Shown: piece after piece, positions 1 to 5,505 of the stretch
Layout: each line of letters begins with the position of its first letter
Position numbering within the stretch: the first letter of the stretch is position 1
Assembly: GCA_946405645.1 (NCBI GenBank)
Contig: CAMJHW010000061.1
Coordinates: 1 to 8,210 of the forward strand
Source of the DNA: an uncultured Bacteroidales bacterium
GTDB lineage: Bacteria > Bacteroidota > Bacteroidia > Bacteroidales > UBA932
Reading direction: 5' to 3'
DNA: 8,210 nucleotides
Position numbers and translations under genes: made by a program
The notes under the pieces: generated by a model
Told to the model about the DNA's origin: nothing
Database searches by the model: none
Seen by the model: only the letters and a program-made list of their open reading frames with translations

Positions 1-48
1 TATTGTAGGAATGAAAATCCTAAGTACTAGCCGTTATACGAACCCACC
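1..48 (-). tRNA. tRNA-Glu (anticodon UUC), 5' part only, cut by window edge
   Basis: Read on the minus strand from base 48 leftwards, the sequence folds as the first 48 bases of a tRNA. The acceptor 5' strand GGTGGGT (48-42) is followed by TC, then a D stem GTAT/GTAC (39-36 with 27-24) around an eight-base loop that keeps A14, the GG pair and A21. The five-pair anticodon stem TAGGA/TCCTA (22-18 with 10-6) encloses the loop TTTTCAT (17-11). The anticodon TTC (15-13) reads glutamate codons. The variable loop begins at base 5; the T arm, acceptor 3' strand and CCA position lie beyond the left edge. It sits directly downstream of a strong promoter match and is on the same strand as the preceding protein operon. 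Confidence 0.9.
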
Positions 49-77
49 ATTTCCAGACGCTATTCACGAATGGAACG

Positions 78-109
78 CAAAGGTATGAATTATTTTCCGT
101 CTGACCAAA
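78..109 (-). promoter_or_regulatory. Bacteroides-type promoter for the tRNA-Glu gene
   Basis: On the minus strand, TTTG (109-106) is followed by exactly 20 bases and then TACCTTTG (85-78), a full match to the Bacteroidota primary sigma factor consensus (TTTG at -33, TAnnTTTG at -7). Transcription would start a few bases to the left, around 71-75, leaving a leader of roughly 25 bases before the tRNA at 48. The site lies in the AT-rich gap after the DUF4837 gene. The tRNA therefore need not depend on read-through from the upstream operon, although no terminator is visible between them. Confidence 0.75.
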
Positions 110-127
110 AATATTTATCTATTTCTC

Positions 128-1123
128 TCAATCCTTTTTCCACTCAAACGAGTAGAGCAAGGACTCGACCTGCCTTAGATACTGGCGCTTGTCGTATCTG
201 GGAGCATAGACAAACGCTTCTGCGACAATGATTTCCGTACCATCCTGGCTATAGAATGTGTGCGAGACGAAGGGACCACCCATATAGTCTCCCTGCACTT
301 CCCAGTAACCACGGGTCTCCGCGAACTCGCGTCCCTTGTACTTGATGAACTGGACTGTGGGGGTGATGTACTCGGCTGTGGTCATATAAGTGCCCTCGAA
401 CATGCCGGGGACGTTGGTCTGAAGGACCTCGTTGCGCTTGGCGATGATGTTCTCGACCTTGAAATCATCCTCGCCGTGAGCGGGATACTTGTAGATGAGA
501 ACGCTCTGCTGGGTATACTGCTTGATGTCTGCAACCCACACGAAATCGTCGGTCTTGGTCTTCAGCTTGTATCCCGAAGGGAAATGCGGCGATCCGCCGA
601 AGATCTCCCTCACCTCCTTGGCGATGAGGCTCTCTTCGTAGAGAATGGTGTTCTGGATCACGCGGTCGCGTTCCGCCTGCTCGATGGCGCTGACGATAGT
701 CGGGCCTTTCTCCTTGAGGATGGAAAGAGCCTCGTCCGCATCGTGCGCGCTCACCTGAAGGACTACCTGAGGCGAAGCCCAGGCGTCATTCTTGATCAAA
801 AGGCCGGTGTTGACCACTTGCGGATCGATCTGGAAGAGAACGATGTTGCGATGGATCTTGAACATGTCGGCAAAGGCTCCCGGAGGGACATTGACGACGG
901 AATAAAGCGGCTCGCGGATATAGAGCCAAGGGCAATCGGCGGCCAGGAGCTCGCGCACTTCGTTGCCGAGCGCTCCCTCCCAGTCAGCCTTCTCGATTAC
1001 GACGATGACCTCGCCGGCCTTGCCGCTGACGTTCGGCAGGATGGCCTTCCGGTACCCGCGTGAACAGGAAGCGAGCCCGATGATGGCGACGGTTGCCGCC
1101 AGGAAAAGGAAAATACGTTTCAT
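128..1123 (-). CDS. DUF4837 family lipoprotein
   Basis: This 331-residue protein is recognised as a DUF4837 family member, a family of unknown function found in Bacteroidota. A short basic start (MKR), a hydrophobic stretch (residues 4-18) and the lipobox L-A-S-C with Cys20 show a signal peptidase II signal, so the mature protein should be lipid-anchored. The residues after Cys20 (SRGYR) lack the acidic run that acts as the surface export signal in Bacteroidota, so a periplasm-facing location is more likely; this is inference. The rest is a soluble alpha/beta chain without recognisable catalytic motifs, containing a G-Y-W sequence near residues 272-274 and an aromatic C-terminal end. It is the last gene of the minus-strand cluster, 11 bases after rseP, with an A-rich rather than Shine-Dalgarno leader. 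Co-transcription with rseP hints at an envelope role, but no function can be assigned. Confidence 0.85.
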   Translation of the reverse strand: MKRIFLFLAATVAIIGLASCSRGYRKAILPNVSGKAGEVIVVIEKADWEGALGNEVRELLAADCPWLYIREPLYSVVNVPPGAFADMFKIHRNIVLFQIDPQVVNTGLLIKNDAWASPQVVLQVSAHDADEALSILKEKGPTIVSAIEQAERDRVIQNTILYEESLIAKEVREIFGGSPHFPSGYKLKTKTDDFVWVADIKQYTQQSVLIYKYPAHGEDDFKVENIIAKRNEVLQTNVPGMFEGTYMTTAEYITPTVQFIKYKGREFAETRGYWEVQGDYMGGPFVSHTFYSQDGTEIIVAEAFVYAPRYDKRQYLRQVESLLYSFEWKKD

Positions 1124-1134
1124 ATCTTTGAGTT

Positions 1135-2475
1135 TTATTTGATCAGTCTTCCGATATCGTTCCCGAAAGCCAGGAACATAAGCGCCATCAGCAGTACCAT
1201 GCCTATGATCTGCATGATGACCAGGAAACGGTCGCTGGGCTTGCGCCCCGTCAACATCTCATACAGCGTGAACATGATGTGTCCGCCGTCGAGACCGGGG
1301 ATGGGCAGCAGATTCATCACACCCAGCATGATGGAAAGCAGCGCCAGCAGCTCCAGGAAGCGGTACCAGTCCCAAGTGCTCGGGAACACCTGCCCGATGG
1401 CGATGAAACTGCCGACCGACTTGTAGGCCTGAGTGCTCGGAGTGGCGACCAGGCGCAGGTCGCGGACATAGCCGCCGATGGTGGAGAACGTCTCCTTGAA
1501 TCCTGCCGGGATGGCCGTCAGGAAGTTGTACCTGCGGGTCTGGTAGCCGGGCATGGCCATATACACTCCGACGCGGCCTGCAGTGTCGACCTGCAGCCGG
1601 ACCTGAAGCGAATCCGCCTCGCGAAGCGCCACTGCGGATACGGTCTGTCCGGCGAAGGTCTCCAGCACAGGACGCGAGTCCTGCACGTATGGCACTTCCC
1701 TGCCCTCTATGGATACCACCCTGTCTCCCTTCTGCAAGCCGCTGCCGACGTTGGGCGACCCTTCCATGAAGGAGTCCACCACGAAAGGAACTGCCAGGTC
1801 GAACATCCCGGGAGTATTGAGGACCTCCCCGATCATCGAGTGGTCGATGTAAATGTCCAGGGTGTCGGTCCCGCGCAGCACCGTAGCCTTGCGGACGTTG
1901 CGCCTGGCAAGGTCGGCCTGCAGCATGCTGAAGTTCTCCGGAACGTAGTCGTCGAACGCGAGGATGCGGTCGCCGCTGCGGAAGCCCATCTCATATGCCA
2001 GGTCGTTGACATAGATGGCATTGTCCTCGTTCGAGAAATAGGCCTGTCCCCAGATGCCGAGTATGCAGCTGTATGCGATGATGGCGAAGATGAAGTTGAA
2101 CAACACTCCTCCGGCCATCACCAGCAGGCGCTGCCATGCCTTCTTGGAACGGAACTCCCACGGCTGGGGATCGTGTTTCAGACTCTCCAGGTCCATGGAC
2201 TCGTCGATCATTCCGTTGATCTTGCAATAGCCGCCCAGCGGAAGCCATCCGATACCGTACTCCGTCTCTGCCTTGGCGGCCTTCGGGAAGATCTTGGTGA
2301 ACCACTTGGTCTCCTTGGACGAGAAGAGCTTGACTCCTCCCGCATCGAAGAACAGGAAGAACTTGTCCACCCGTATGCCGAAAAGCTTCGCAAAGGTGAA
2401 ATGGCCGAACTCGTGAATGATGATGAGCACCGAGAGGGCCAGTATCACCTGGAGCGTCTTTATCAATACTACCAT
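1135..2475 (-). CDS. rseP: RseP-type site-2 intramembrane zinc metalloprotease
   Basis: This 446-residue protein is a site-2 protease, which cleaves substrates such as anti-sigma factors or leftover signal peptides inside the inner membrane. The first membrane segment (about residues 5-21) runs into the zinc motif HEFGH (His21, Glu22, His25). The third zinc ligand is Asp396 in the motif running N-L-L-P-I-P-G-L-D-G-G-H (388-399). The G-G-Y-C-K-I-N-G-M stretch (81-89) matches the conserved beta-hairpin region of the family. Membrane segments are seen at about 117-141, 373-393 and 417-437. Two PDZ-like domains lie between them, around 150-215 and 228-300, each with a G-D-R core (168-170, 250-252). 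Length is typical. The ATG lies inside the end of dxr (ATGGTAG, 7-base overlap), implying translational coupling. The real substrate in this organism is unknown; an anti-sigma factor is the family precedent. Confidence 0.95.
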   Translation of the reverse strand: MVVLIKTLQVILALSVLIIIHEFGHFTFAKLFGIRVDKFFLFFDAGGVKLFSSKETKWFTKIFPKAAKAETEYGIGWLPLGGYCKINGMIDESMDLESLKHDPQPWEFRSKKAWQRLLVMAGGVLFNFIFAIIAYSCILGIWGQAYFSNEDNAIYVNDLAYEMGFRSGDRILAFDDYVPENFSMLQADLARRNVRKATVLRGTDTLDIYIDHSMIGEVLNTPGMFDLAVPFVVDSFMEGSPNVGSGLQKGDRVVSIEGREVPYVQDSRPVLETFAGQTVSAVALREADSLQVRLQVDTAGRVGVYMAMPGYQTRRYNFLTAIPAGFKETFSTIGGYVRDLRLVATPSTQAYKSVGSFIAIGQVFPSTWDWYRFLELLALLSIMLGVMNLLPIPGLDGGHIMFTLYEMLTGRKPSDRFLVIMQIIGMVLLMALMFLAFGNDIGRLIK

Positions 2476-3626
2476 TTGTCTATCAGTTCATTGGCCCGGC
2501 GGAGCGCCCAATCATTCGAGGCGAAGATGTCGTCGAGCGAGGGATTCGCTGCAAAATCCGCACCTTCCATGCATTTTTCGGCAATCCCCGAAATATCGTA
2601 GAATCCGATACGGTCCTGAAGGTATGCCGCGACGGCGGCTTCGTTGGCTGCGTTGAGCACGCAAGGGATGTTGCCGCCCCGGCGGATGGCCTCGAAAGCG
2701 AGGCCCAGGGCCGGGAAGCGGTCAAGGTCCGGCTCGGAGAAACTCAGGCTTCCGAGCGCGGCGAAATCAAGCTTCCTGTTGTTGAGCGGAAGCCTGTCCG
2801 GGAAGCCGATCGCGAATTGGATGGGCTCCCGCATGTCGGGATGGCCAAGCTGGGCTATAACCGCCCCATCCTCGAACTCCACCATGGAATGTATGATGGA
2901 CTCGGGATGTACTACCACGTTGATTCGGTCGGGTTCCACATCGAAGAGCCAGCGCGCCTCGATGACCTCGAAGCCCTTGTTCATCATCGTCGCGGAATCG
3001 ATAGTGATCTTGGCGCCCATGTTCCAGTTGGGATGCTTTAACGCCATGGCCTTGGTGGCCGATGCTATCTTCGTCCTGTCCCAGGTGCGGAAAGGCCCGC
3101 CTGAGGCGGTGAGATGGATGCGGCTCAGGGCATTGCCCTGCGCCGCCAGCAGACACTGGAAGATGGCGGAATGTTCTGAATCGACGGGGAGGATGGGGGC
3201 ATGGTACTCTTCCGAAAGGCCCATGACCACGGAGCCCGCCGCGACGAGCGTCTCCTTGTTGGCCAGGGCAATGACCTTGCCCGCCTTGACGGCGGCGACG
3301 GTCGGCGCCAGGCCGCTGAACCCCACCATTGAAGCGACGACTATGTCGATATTGTCTCCTGCCACCAGGTCACACGCCGAATCGATACCGGCGAAGACCT
3401 TTATGCCCTCGGGCTGAAGGGCGTCCGCAACCTCGCGATAACGGGCCTCGTTGCAGATAACCACGCTGTTGGAGTCGAATTCGCGAGCCTGTGAAACAAG
3501 GAGTTCCGAACTGTTGTTGGCAGTGAGCAGCTCTATCTGGAAAAGGTCCGGGTGCTGCCGCACCACATCGAGGGTCTGTCTGCCAATGGACCCGGTAGAG
3601 CCAAGTATAGCAATCCTTCTCTTCAT
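2469..3626 (-). CDS. dxr: 1-deoxy-D-xylulose 5-phosphate reductoisomerase
   Basis: This cytosolic enzyme rearranges and reduces 1-deoxy-D-xylulose 5-phosphate to 2-C-methyl-D-erythritol 4-phosphate with NADPH, the first committed step of the MEP isoprenoid pathway. The 385-residue protein shows the NADPH-binding G-S-T-G-S-I-G (9-15), L-A-N-K-E (121-125) and P-V-D-S-E-H (148-153) with metal ligands Asp149 and Glu151. It also has A-S-G-G-P-F (174-179), and S-A-T-M-M-N-K-G-F-E (211-220) with Asn216, Lys217 and the third metal ligand Glu220. All catalytic residues are present, so it should be active and fosmidomycin-type inhibitors should bind; the latter is inference from the family. The start at 3626 is chosen because MKRRIAILGSTG is the normal N-terminus; an in-frame start at 3674 would add 16 residues unlike the family and overlap the M23-like gene. 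The stop of that gene and this ATG share one base (TGATG). Pairing of dxr with rseP is a recurring bacterial gene order. Confidence 0.97.
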   Translation of the reverse strand: MKRRIAILGSTGSIGRQTLDVVRQHPDLFQIELLTANNSSELLVSQAREFDSNSVVICNEARYREVADALQPEGIKVFAGIDSACDLVAGDNIDIVVASMVGFSGLAPTVAAVKAGKVIALANKETLVAAGSVVMGLSEEYHAPILPVDSEHSAIFQCLLAAQGNALSRIHLTASGGPFRTWDRTKIASATKAMALKHPNWNMGAKITIDSATMMNKGFEVIEARWLFDVEPDRINVVVHPESIIHSMVEFEDGAVIAQLGHPDMREPIQFAIGFPDRLPLNNRKLDFAALGSLSFSEPDLDRFPALGLAFEAIRRGGNIPCVLNAANEAAVAAYLQDRIGFYDISGIAEKCMEGADFAANPSLDDIFASNDWALRRANELIDKW

Positions 3627-4453
3627 CAGAAAACGATGTATTTCGCGGGATCGACCGCCGCGCCCCTGTACCAAAGCTCAAAACGGAGGTGGTCGCCGGC
3701 CAGGGCTATGGAAGCGCCGGAAGAGACACGGTCACCGGTCTTGTGCAAGAGCTTGGCGTTGTGCTTGTAGATGCTGATGATGCCGCCTTCGTGCTGGATG
3801 GCGACGGTGTATCCGGAGCCGTCATCCCATCCGTCGAAAATGACGGTACCGTCCAGCACTGCCATCACGACGGAATTGGCCGGGGCGGAGATCTCGACAT
3901 AGGGATGGAGGACGCCGTCGAAGCCCTGCGAGACCACTCCCTTGAGAGGAGTGAAGAAATGCATGCCCTCGATAGGGAGCGCGCGTTCCTGACGGTCGGT
4001 CACCCCGAACTGTTCCTCGGCGTTTACCAGATCGCGGAGGGCGGAGTCCCTCTGAGCGAGGAAGGCGGCGTCGCGCCCGCTGGCGACGGCTGCATCCGCA
4101 AGGCGGATGACGCTGTCGACAGGCAGCGGCGCCTCGCCCTCGATGACCCGAAGCATATTCTCGGAGTAATACTCCCAACGGCTGATGACGTTCTCGAGGG
4201 AATCCATGCGGATGGCGTTCTGGATGGCGGCGCGGCGGGTATGGGCATCAGGATAGCCGGGAATGGAAGTGCGCAGCGGAGTATATGCCAGCAAGGCATA
4301 GACGATGGCGAAGAGCACTACGACGGCCGAAATGACGGTCACAAGGAAACCGGGCTTGGTGAAGTGAAGCACCCACAGCTTCCTGTGTGTCATGTCGTCC
4401 ACGAGGGACAGGCGGAAGTTCCGTACTTTCGGCTCTTTATTTTGTCCTGACAT
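3626..4453 (-). CDS. Membrane-anchored M23/LytM-like protein with degenerate active site
   Basis: This 275-residue protein has a short cytoplasmic N-terminus, one membrane segment (about residues 35-57), a helical, probably coiled linker (about 72-158) and a C-terminal LytM/M23-like domain (about 163-275). The fold signature is visible: P-L-K-G-V-V-S-Q-G-F-D (169-179), H-P-Y-V-E-I (183-188), a G-Y-T-V-A-I-Q-H core (214-221), Y-K-H-N (229-232), K-T-G-D-R-V (238-243) and H-L-R-F-E-L-W (255-261). Active M23 peptidases carry HxxxD and HxH to bind zinc. Here the first is H183-xxx-E187 and the second H255-L-R257, and the usual S-T-G-P-containing loop before HxH is missing between Gly253 and Asp254. 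It is therefore probably not a working endopeptidase but a LytM scaffold, comparable in principle to EnvC or NlpD, which activate cell-wall amidases. It is the first gene of the cluster, its stop overlapping the dxr start by one base. Its start is 24 bases from ruvX, which runs the other way. Confidence 0.85.
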   Translation of the reverse strand: MSGQNKEPKVRNFRLSLVDDMTHRKLWVLHFTKPGFLVTVISAVVVLFAIVYALLAYTPLRTSIPGYPDAHTRRAAIQNAIRMDSLENVISRWEYYSENMLRVIEGEAPLPVDSVIRLADAAVASGRDAAFLAQRDSALRDLVNAEEQFGVTDRQERALPIEGMHFFTPLKGVVSQGFDGVLHPYVEISAPANSVVMAVLDGTVIFDGWDDGSGYTVAIQHEGGIISIYKHNAKLLHKTGDRVSSGASIALAGDHLRFELWYRGAAVDPAKYIVF

Positions 4454-4471
4454 ACTTTTTCATTAAATTTG
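4441..4471 (+). promoter_or_regulatory. Bacteroides-type promoter for ruvX-def
   Basis: TTTG (4441-4444), a 19-base spacer and TAAATTTG (4464-4471) match the Bacteroidota -33/-7 consensus exactly. The upstream element lies within the first codons of the divergent M23-like gene (start codon 4453-4451), so the two transcription units share this short region. The predicted start point, a few bases after 4471, falls at about 4475-4478, at or just before the ruvX ATG at 4478. The assignment rests on the consensus match and spacing only. Confidence 0.7.
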
Positions 4472-4477
4472 CAGTCA

Positions 4478-4900
4478 ATGGAAAGACTGATCGGCATCGA
4501 CTACGGAAGGAAACGCACGGGGCTCGCGGCCAGCGACCCCCTCGGGATATTCGCATCCGCACTCGACACGGTACCGTCTGCAAAGATAATAGATTATCTT
4601 CAAAAATACTCCCAAAAAGAAACCATAACGCGCTTTGTCGTGGGGTATCCGATGAACCTCGACGGCAAGCCGTCGGAAGCGGCCGCGGACGTGGACGCGT
4701 TCCTTCCCGTCCTCAAGAGAGCCTTCCCCGGCGTACCGGTGGAGCTTGAGGACGAACGCTTCACCTCAGTCCTTGCCCACAGGGCTATGATCGAAGGAGG
4801 CATGAAGTACAAGGACCGCAGGAACAAATCTTCCGTCGACAGGATCAGCGCAGCCATCATCCTCCAGGGATACATGGACAGAAAAGCCAAAGGACTATGA
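4478..4900 (+). CDS. ruvX: RuvX/YqgF family putative pre-16S rRNA nuclease / Holliday junction resolvase
   Basis: This 140-residue RNase H-fold protein belongs to the YqgF/RuvX family, which is linked to maturation of the 16S rRNA 5' end in Escherichia coli and to Holliday junction resolution in other bacteria. Family motifs are present: G-I-D-Y-G with catalytic Asp8 (6-10), V-V-G-Y-P-M-N-L-D-G (54-63), E-D-E-R-F-T-S (91-97) and V-D-R-I-S-A-A-I-I-L-Q (120-130) with Asp121. Length is normal. The start is ATG 4478; an in-frame TTG at 4469 lies inside the -7 promoter element and would add residues not seen in the family. It overlaps def by four bases (ATGA), so the two are likely translationally coupled. 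An AT-rich patch around codons 34-50 is unlike the rest of the gene and contains an inverted repeat. Confidence 0.93.
   Translation: MERLIGIDYGRKRTGLAASDPLGIFASALDTVPSAKIIDYLQKYSQKETITRFVVGYPMNLDGKPSEAAADVDAFLPVLKRAFPGVPVELEDERFTSVLAHRAMIEGGMKYKDRRNKSSVDRISAAIILQGYMDRKAKGL
4581..4616 (-). promoter_or_regulatory. Possible minus-strand promoter and palindrome inside ruvX
   Basis: Within an AT-rich island of ruvX, the minus strand reads TATCTTTG (4588-4581), matching the TAnnTTTG -7 consensus. The nearest TTTG upstream (4616-4613) is 24 bases away, longer than the usual 19-21, so the match is imperfect. An inverted repeat with eight-base arms, AAGATAAT and ATTATCTT (4583-4590 and 4593-4600), overlaps the -7 element as an operator might. 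If used, it would give the M23-dxr-rseP operon a leader of roughly 120 bases. No better minus-strand promoter match was seen between here and the start at 4453. A chance origin in AT-rich coding sequence is quite possible. Confidence 0.25.
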
Positions 4901-5451
4901 TACAACCTATCTATCTCTACGGCTCGGAAGTGCTCCGGGCCAGGGCGCAGGAAGCGGACCTCAGCCGCAAGGAAGAGCTCACCCAGCTCATCACCGACCT
5001 CAAGGACACGCTGGCGGTGGCCGACGGATGCGGCCTCGCCGCACCCCAGATCGGCGTCAGCCAGCGGGTGATCATCATCGACGGAACCGTAATGGCCGAC
5101 GTCTATGACTATCTGGCGGATTTCAAGCGCGTGATGATCAATCCCGTCGTCCTGGAAGAAAGCGAAAAGCAGTGCGAGTACAACGAAGGCTGCCTAAGCG
5201 TCCCCGGTGTCTATGCAGACGTCCAGCGCCCCGAAAGCATGACGGTCCGCTACTACGACGAAAATTTCAAGGAAGTAACAGAGAAGCTCGACAAGTTCGC
5301 CTGCAGGATGGTACAGCACGAGATGTCCCACCTCGACGGTGTCATCTTCACCGACCTTGTCGCCCCCATCCGAAAGAAGATGCTCTCCAAAAAGCTTCTG
5401 AACATCTCCCACGGGAAGGTCTCGACCCGATACAAGGCGAAGATACGCTGA
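4897..5451 (+). CDS. def: Peptide deformylase
   Basis: This 184-residue cytosolic metalloenzyme removes the formyl group from the N-terminal methionine of new proteins. All three defining motifs are visible: G-C-G-L-A-A-P-Q (44-51), E-G-C-L-S (97-101) with metal ligand Cys99, and H-E-M-S-H (141-145) with ligands His141 and His145 and catalytic Glu142. In the last motif Ser144 stands where many homologues have Asp (HExDH); this position is not a metal ligand, so activity is expected. The length is normal for the short bacterial form. It starts inside the stop of ruvX (ATGA), so it is expressed from the ruvX promoter and likely coupled to it. A 54-base gap separates it from the GH43 gene. Confidence 0.96.
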   Translation: MIQPIYLYGSEVLRARAQEADLSRKEELTQLITDLKDTLAVADGCGLAAPQIGVSQRVIIIDGTVMADVYDYLADFKRVMINPVVLEESEKQCEYNEGCLSVPGVYADVQRPESMTVRYYDENFKEVTEKLDKFACRMVQHEMSHLDGVIFTDLVAPIRKKMLSKKLLNISHGKVSTRYKAKIR

Positions 5452-5459
5452 CGTTCTTC
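5439..5459 (+). terminator. Weak hairpin over the def stop codon
   Basis: GAAGA-T-ACG (5439-5447) can pair with CGTTCTTC (5452-5459) across a four-base CTGA loop, giving an eight-pair stem with one bulged T. The stop codon TGA (5449-5451) is in the loop. There is no following run of T, only a C/T-rich stretch, so it is not a classic intrinsic terminator. It might reduce read-through into the GH43 gene or may be chance pairing. Confidence 0.2.
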
Positions 5460-5488
5460 ATTCCTTCATCCCCACACTGACAAACTCT

Positions 5489-5502
5489 AATAACCAATAA
5501 CC
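5489..5502 (+). repeat. Tandem AATAACC repeat before the GH43 start
   Basis: Two perfect head-to-tail copies of AATAACC (5489-5495 and 5496-5502) end three bases before the GH43 ATG. The A-rich, non-Shine-Dalgarno leader is in keeping with translation initiation in Bacteroidota, and the repeat may be part of it. The rest of the 5452-5505 gap shows no TAnnTTTG promoter match. Confidence 0.35.
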
Positions 5503-5505
5503 GCC

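Noticed and set aside
2..88. Short plus-strand open frame at the left edge that could be the end of an upstream gene
   Set aside because: The same bases form a well-paired tRNA-Glu on the minus strand with its own consensus promoter, which explains the sequence better.
110..127. Possible terminator after the DUF4837 gene
   Set aside because: The stretch is AT-rich but shows no stem-loop; the T run belongs to the -33 region of the tRNA promoter.
260..1063. 267-codon plus-strand open frame opposite the DUF4837 gene
   Set aside because: The minus-strand frame has a proper lipoprotein signal and family resemblance; the plus-strand product has neither and crosses no gene boundary sensibly.
1279..2601. 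440-codon plus-strand open frame opposite rseP
   Set aside because: It is a shadow of rseP and the end of dxr, whose zinc-site and NADPH/metal motifs are unmistakable; the antisense product has no recognisable domain.
3627..3674. Earlier in-frame start for dxr adding 16 residues
   Set aside because: The added residues are unlike the family N-terminus and lie wholly within the M23-like gene; MKRRIAILGSTG at 3626 is the normal start and gives the tight TGATG junction.
4469..4477. TTG start for ruvX three codons upstream
   Set aside because: It lies inside the TAAATTTG promoter element and so would not be in the transcript; ATG 4478 gives the typical family N-terminus and length.
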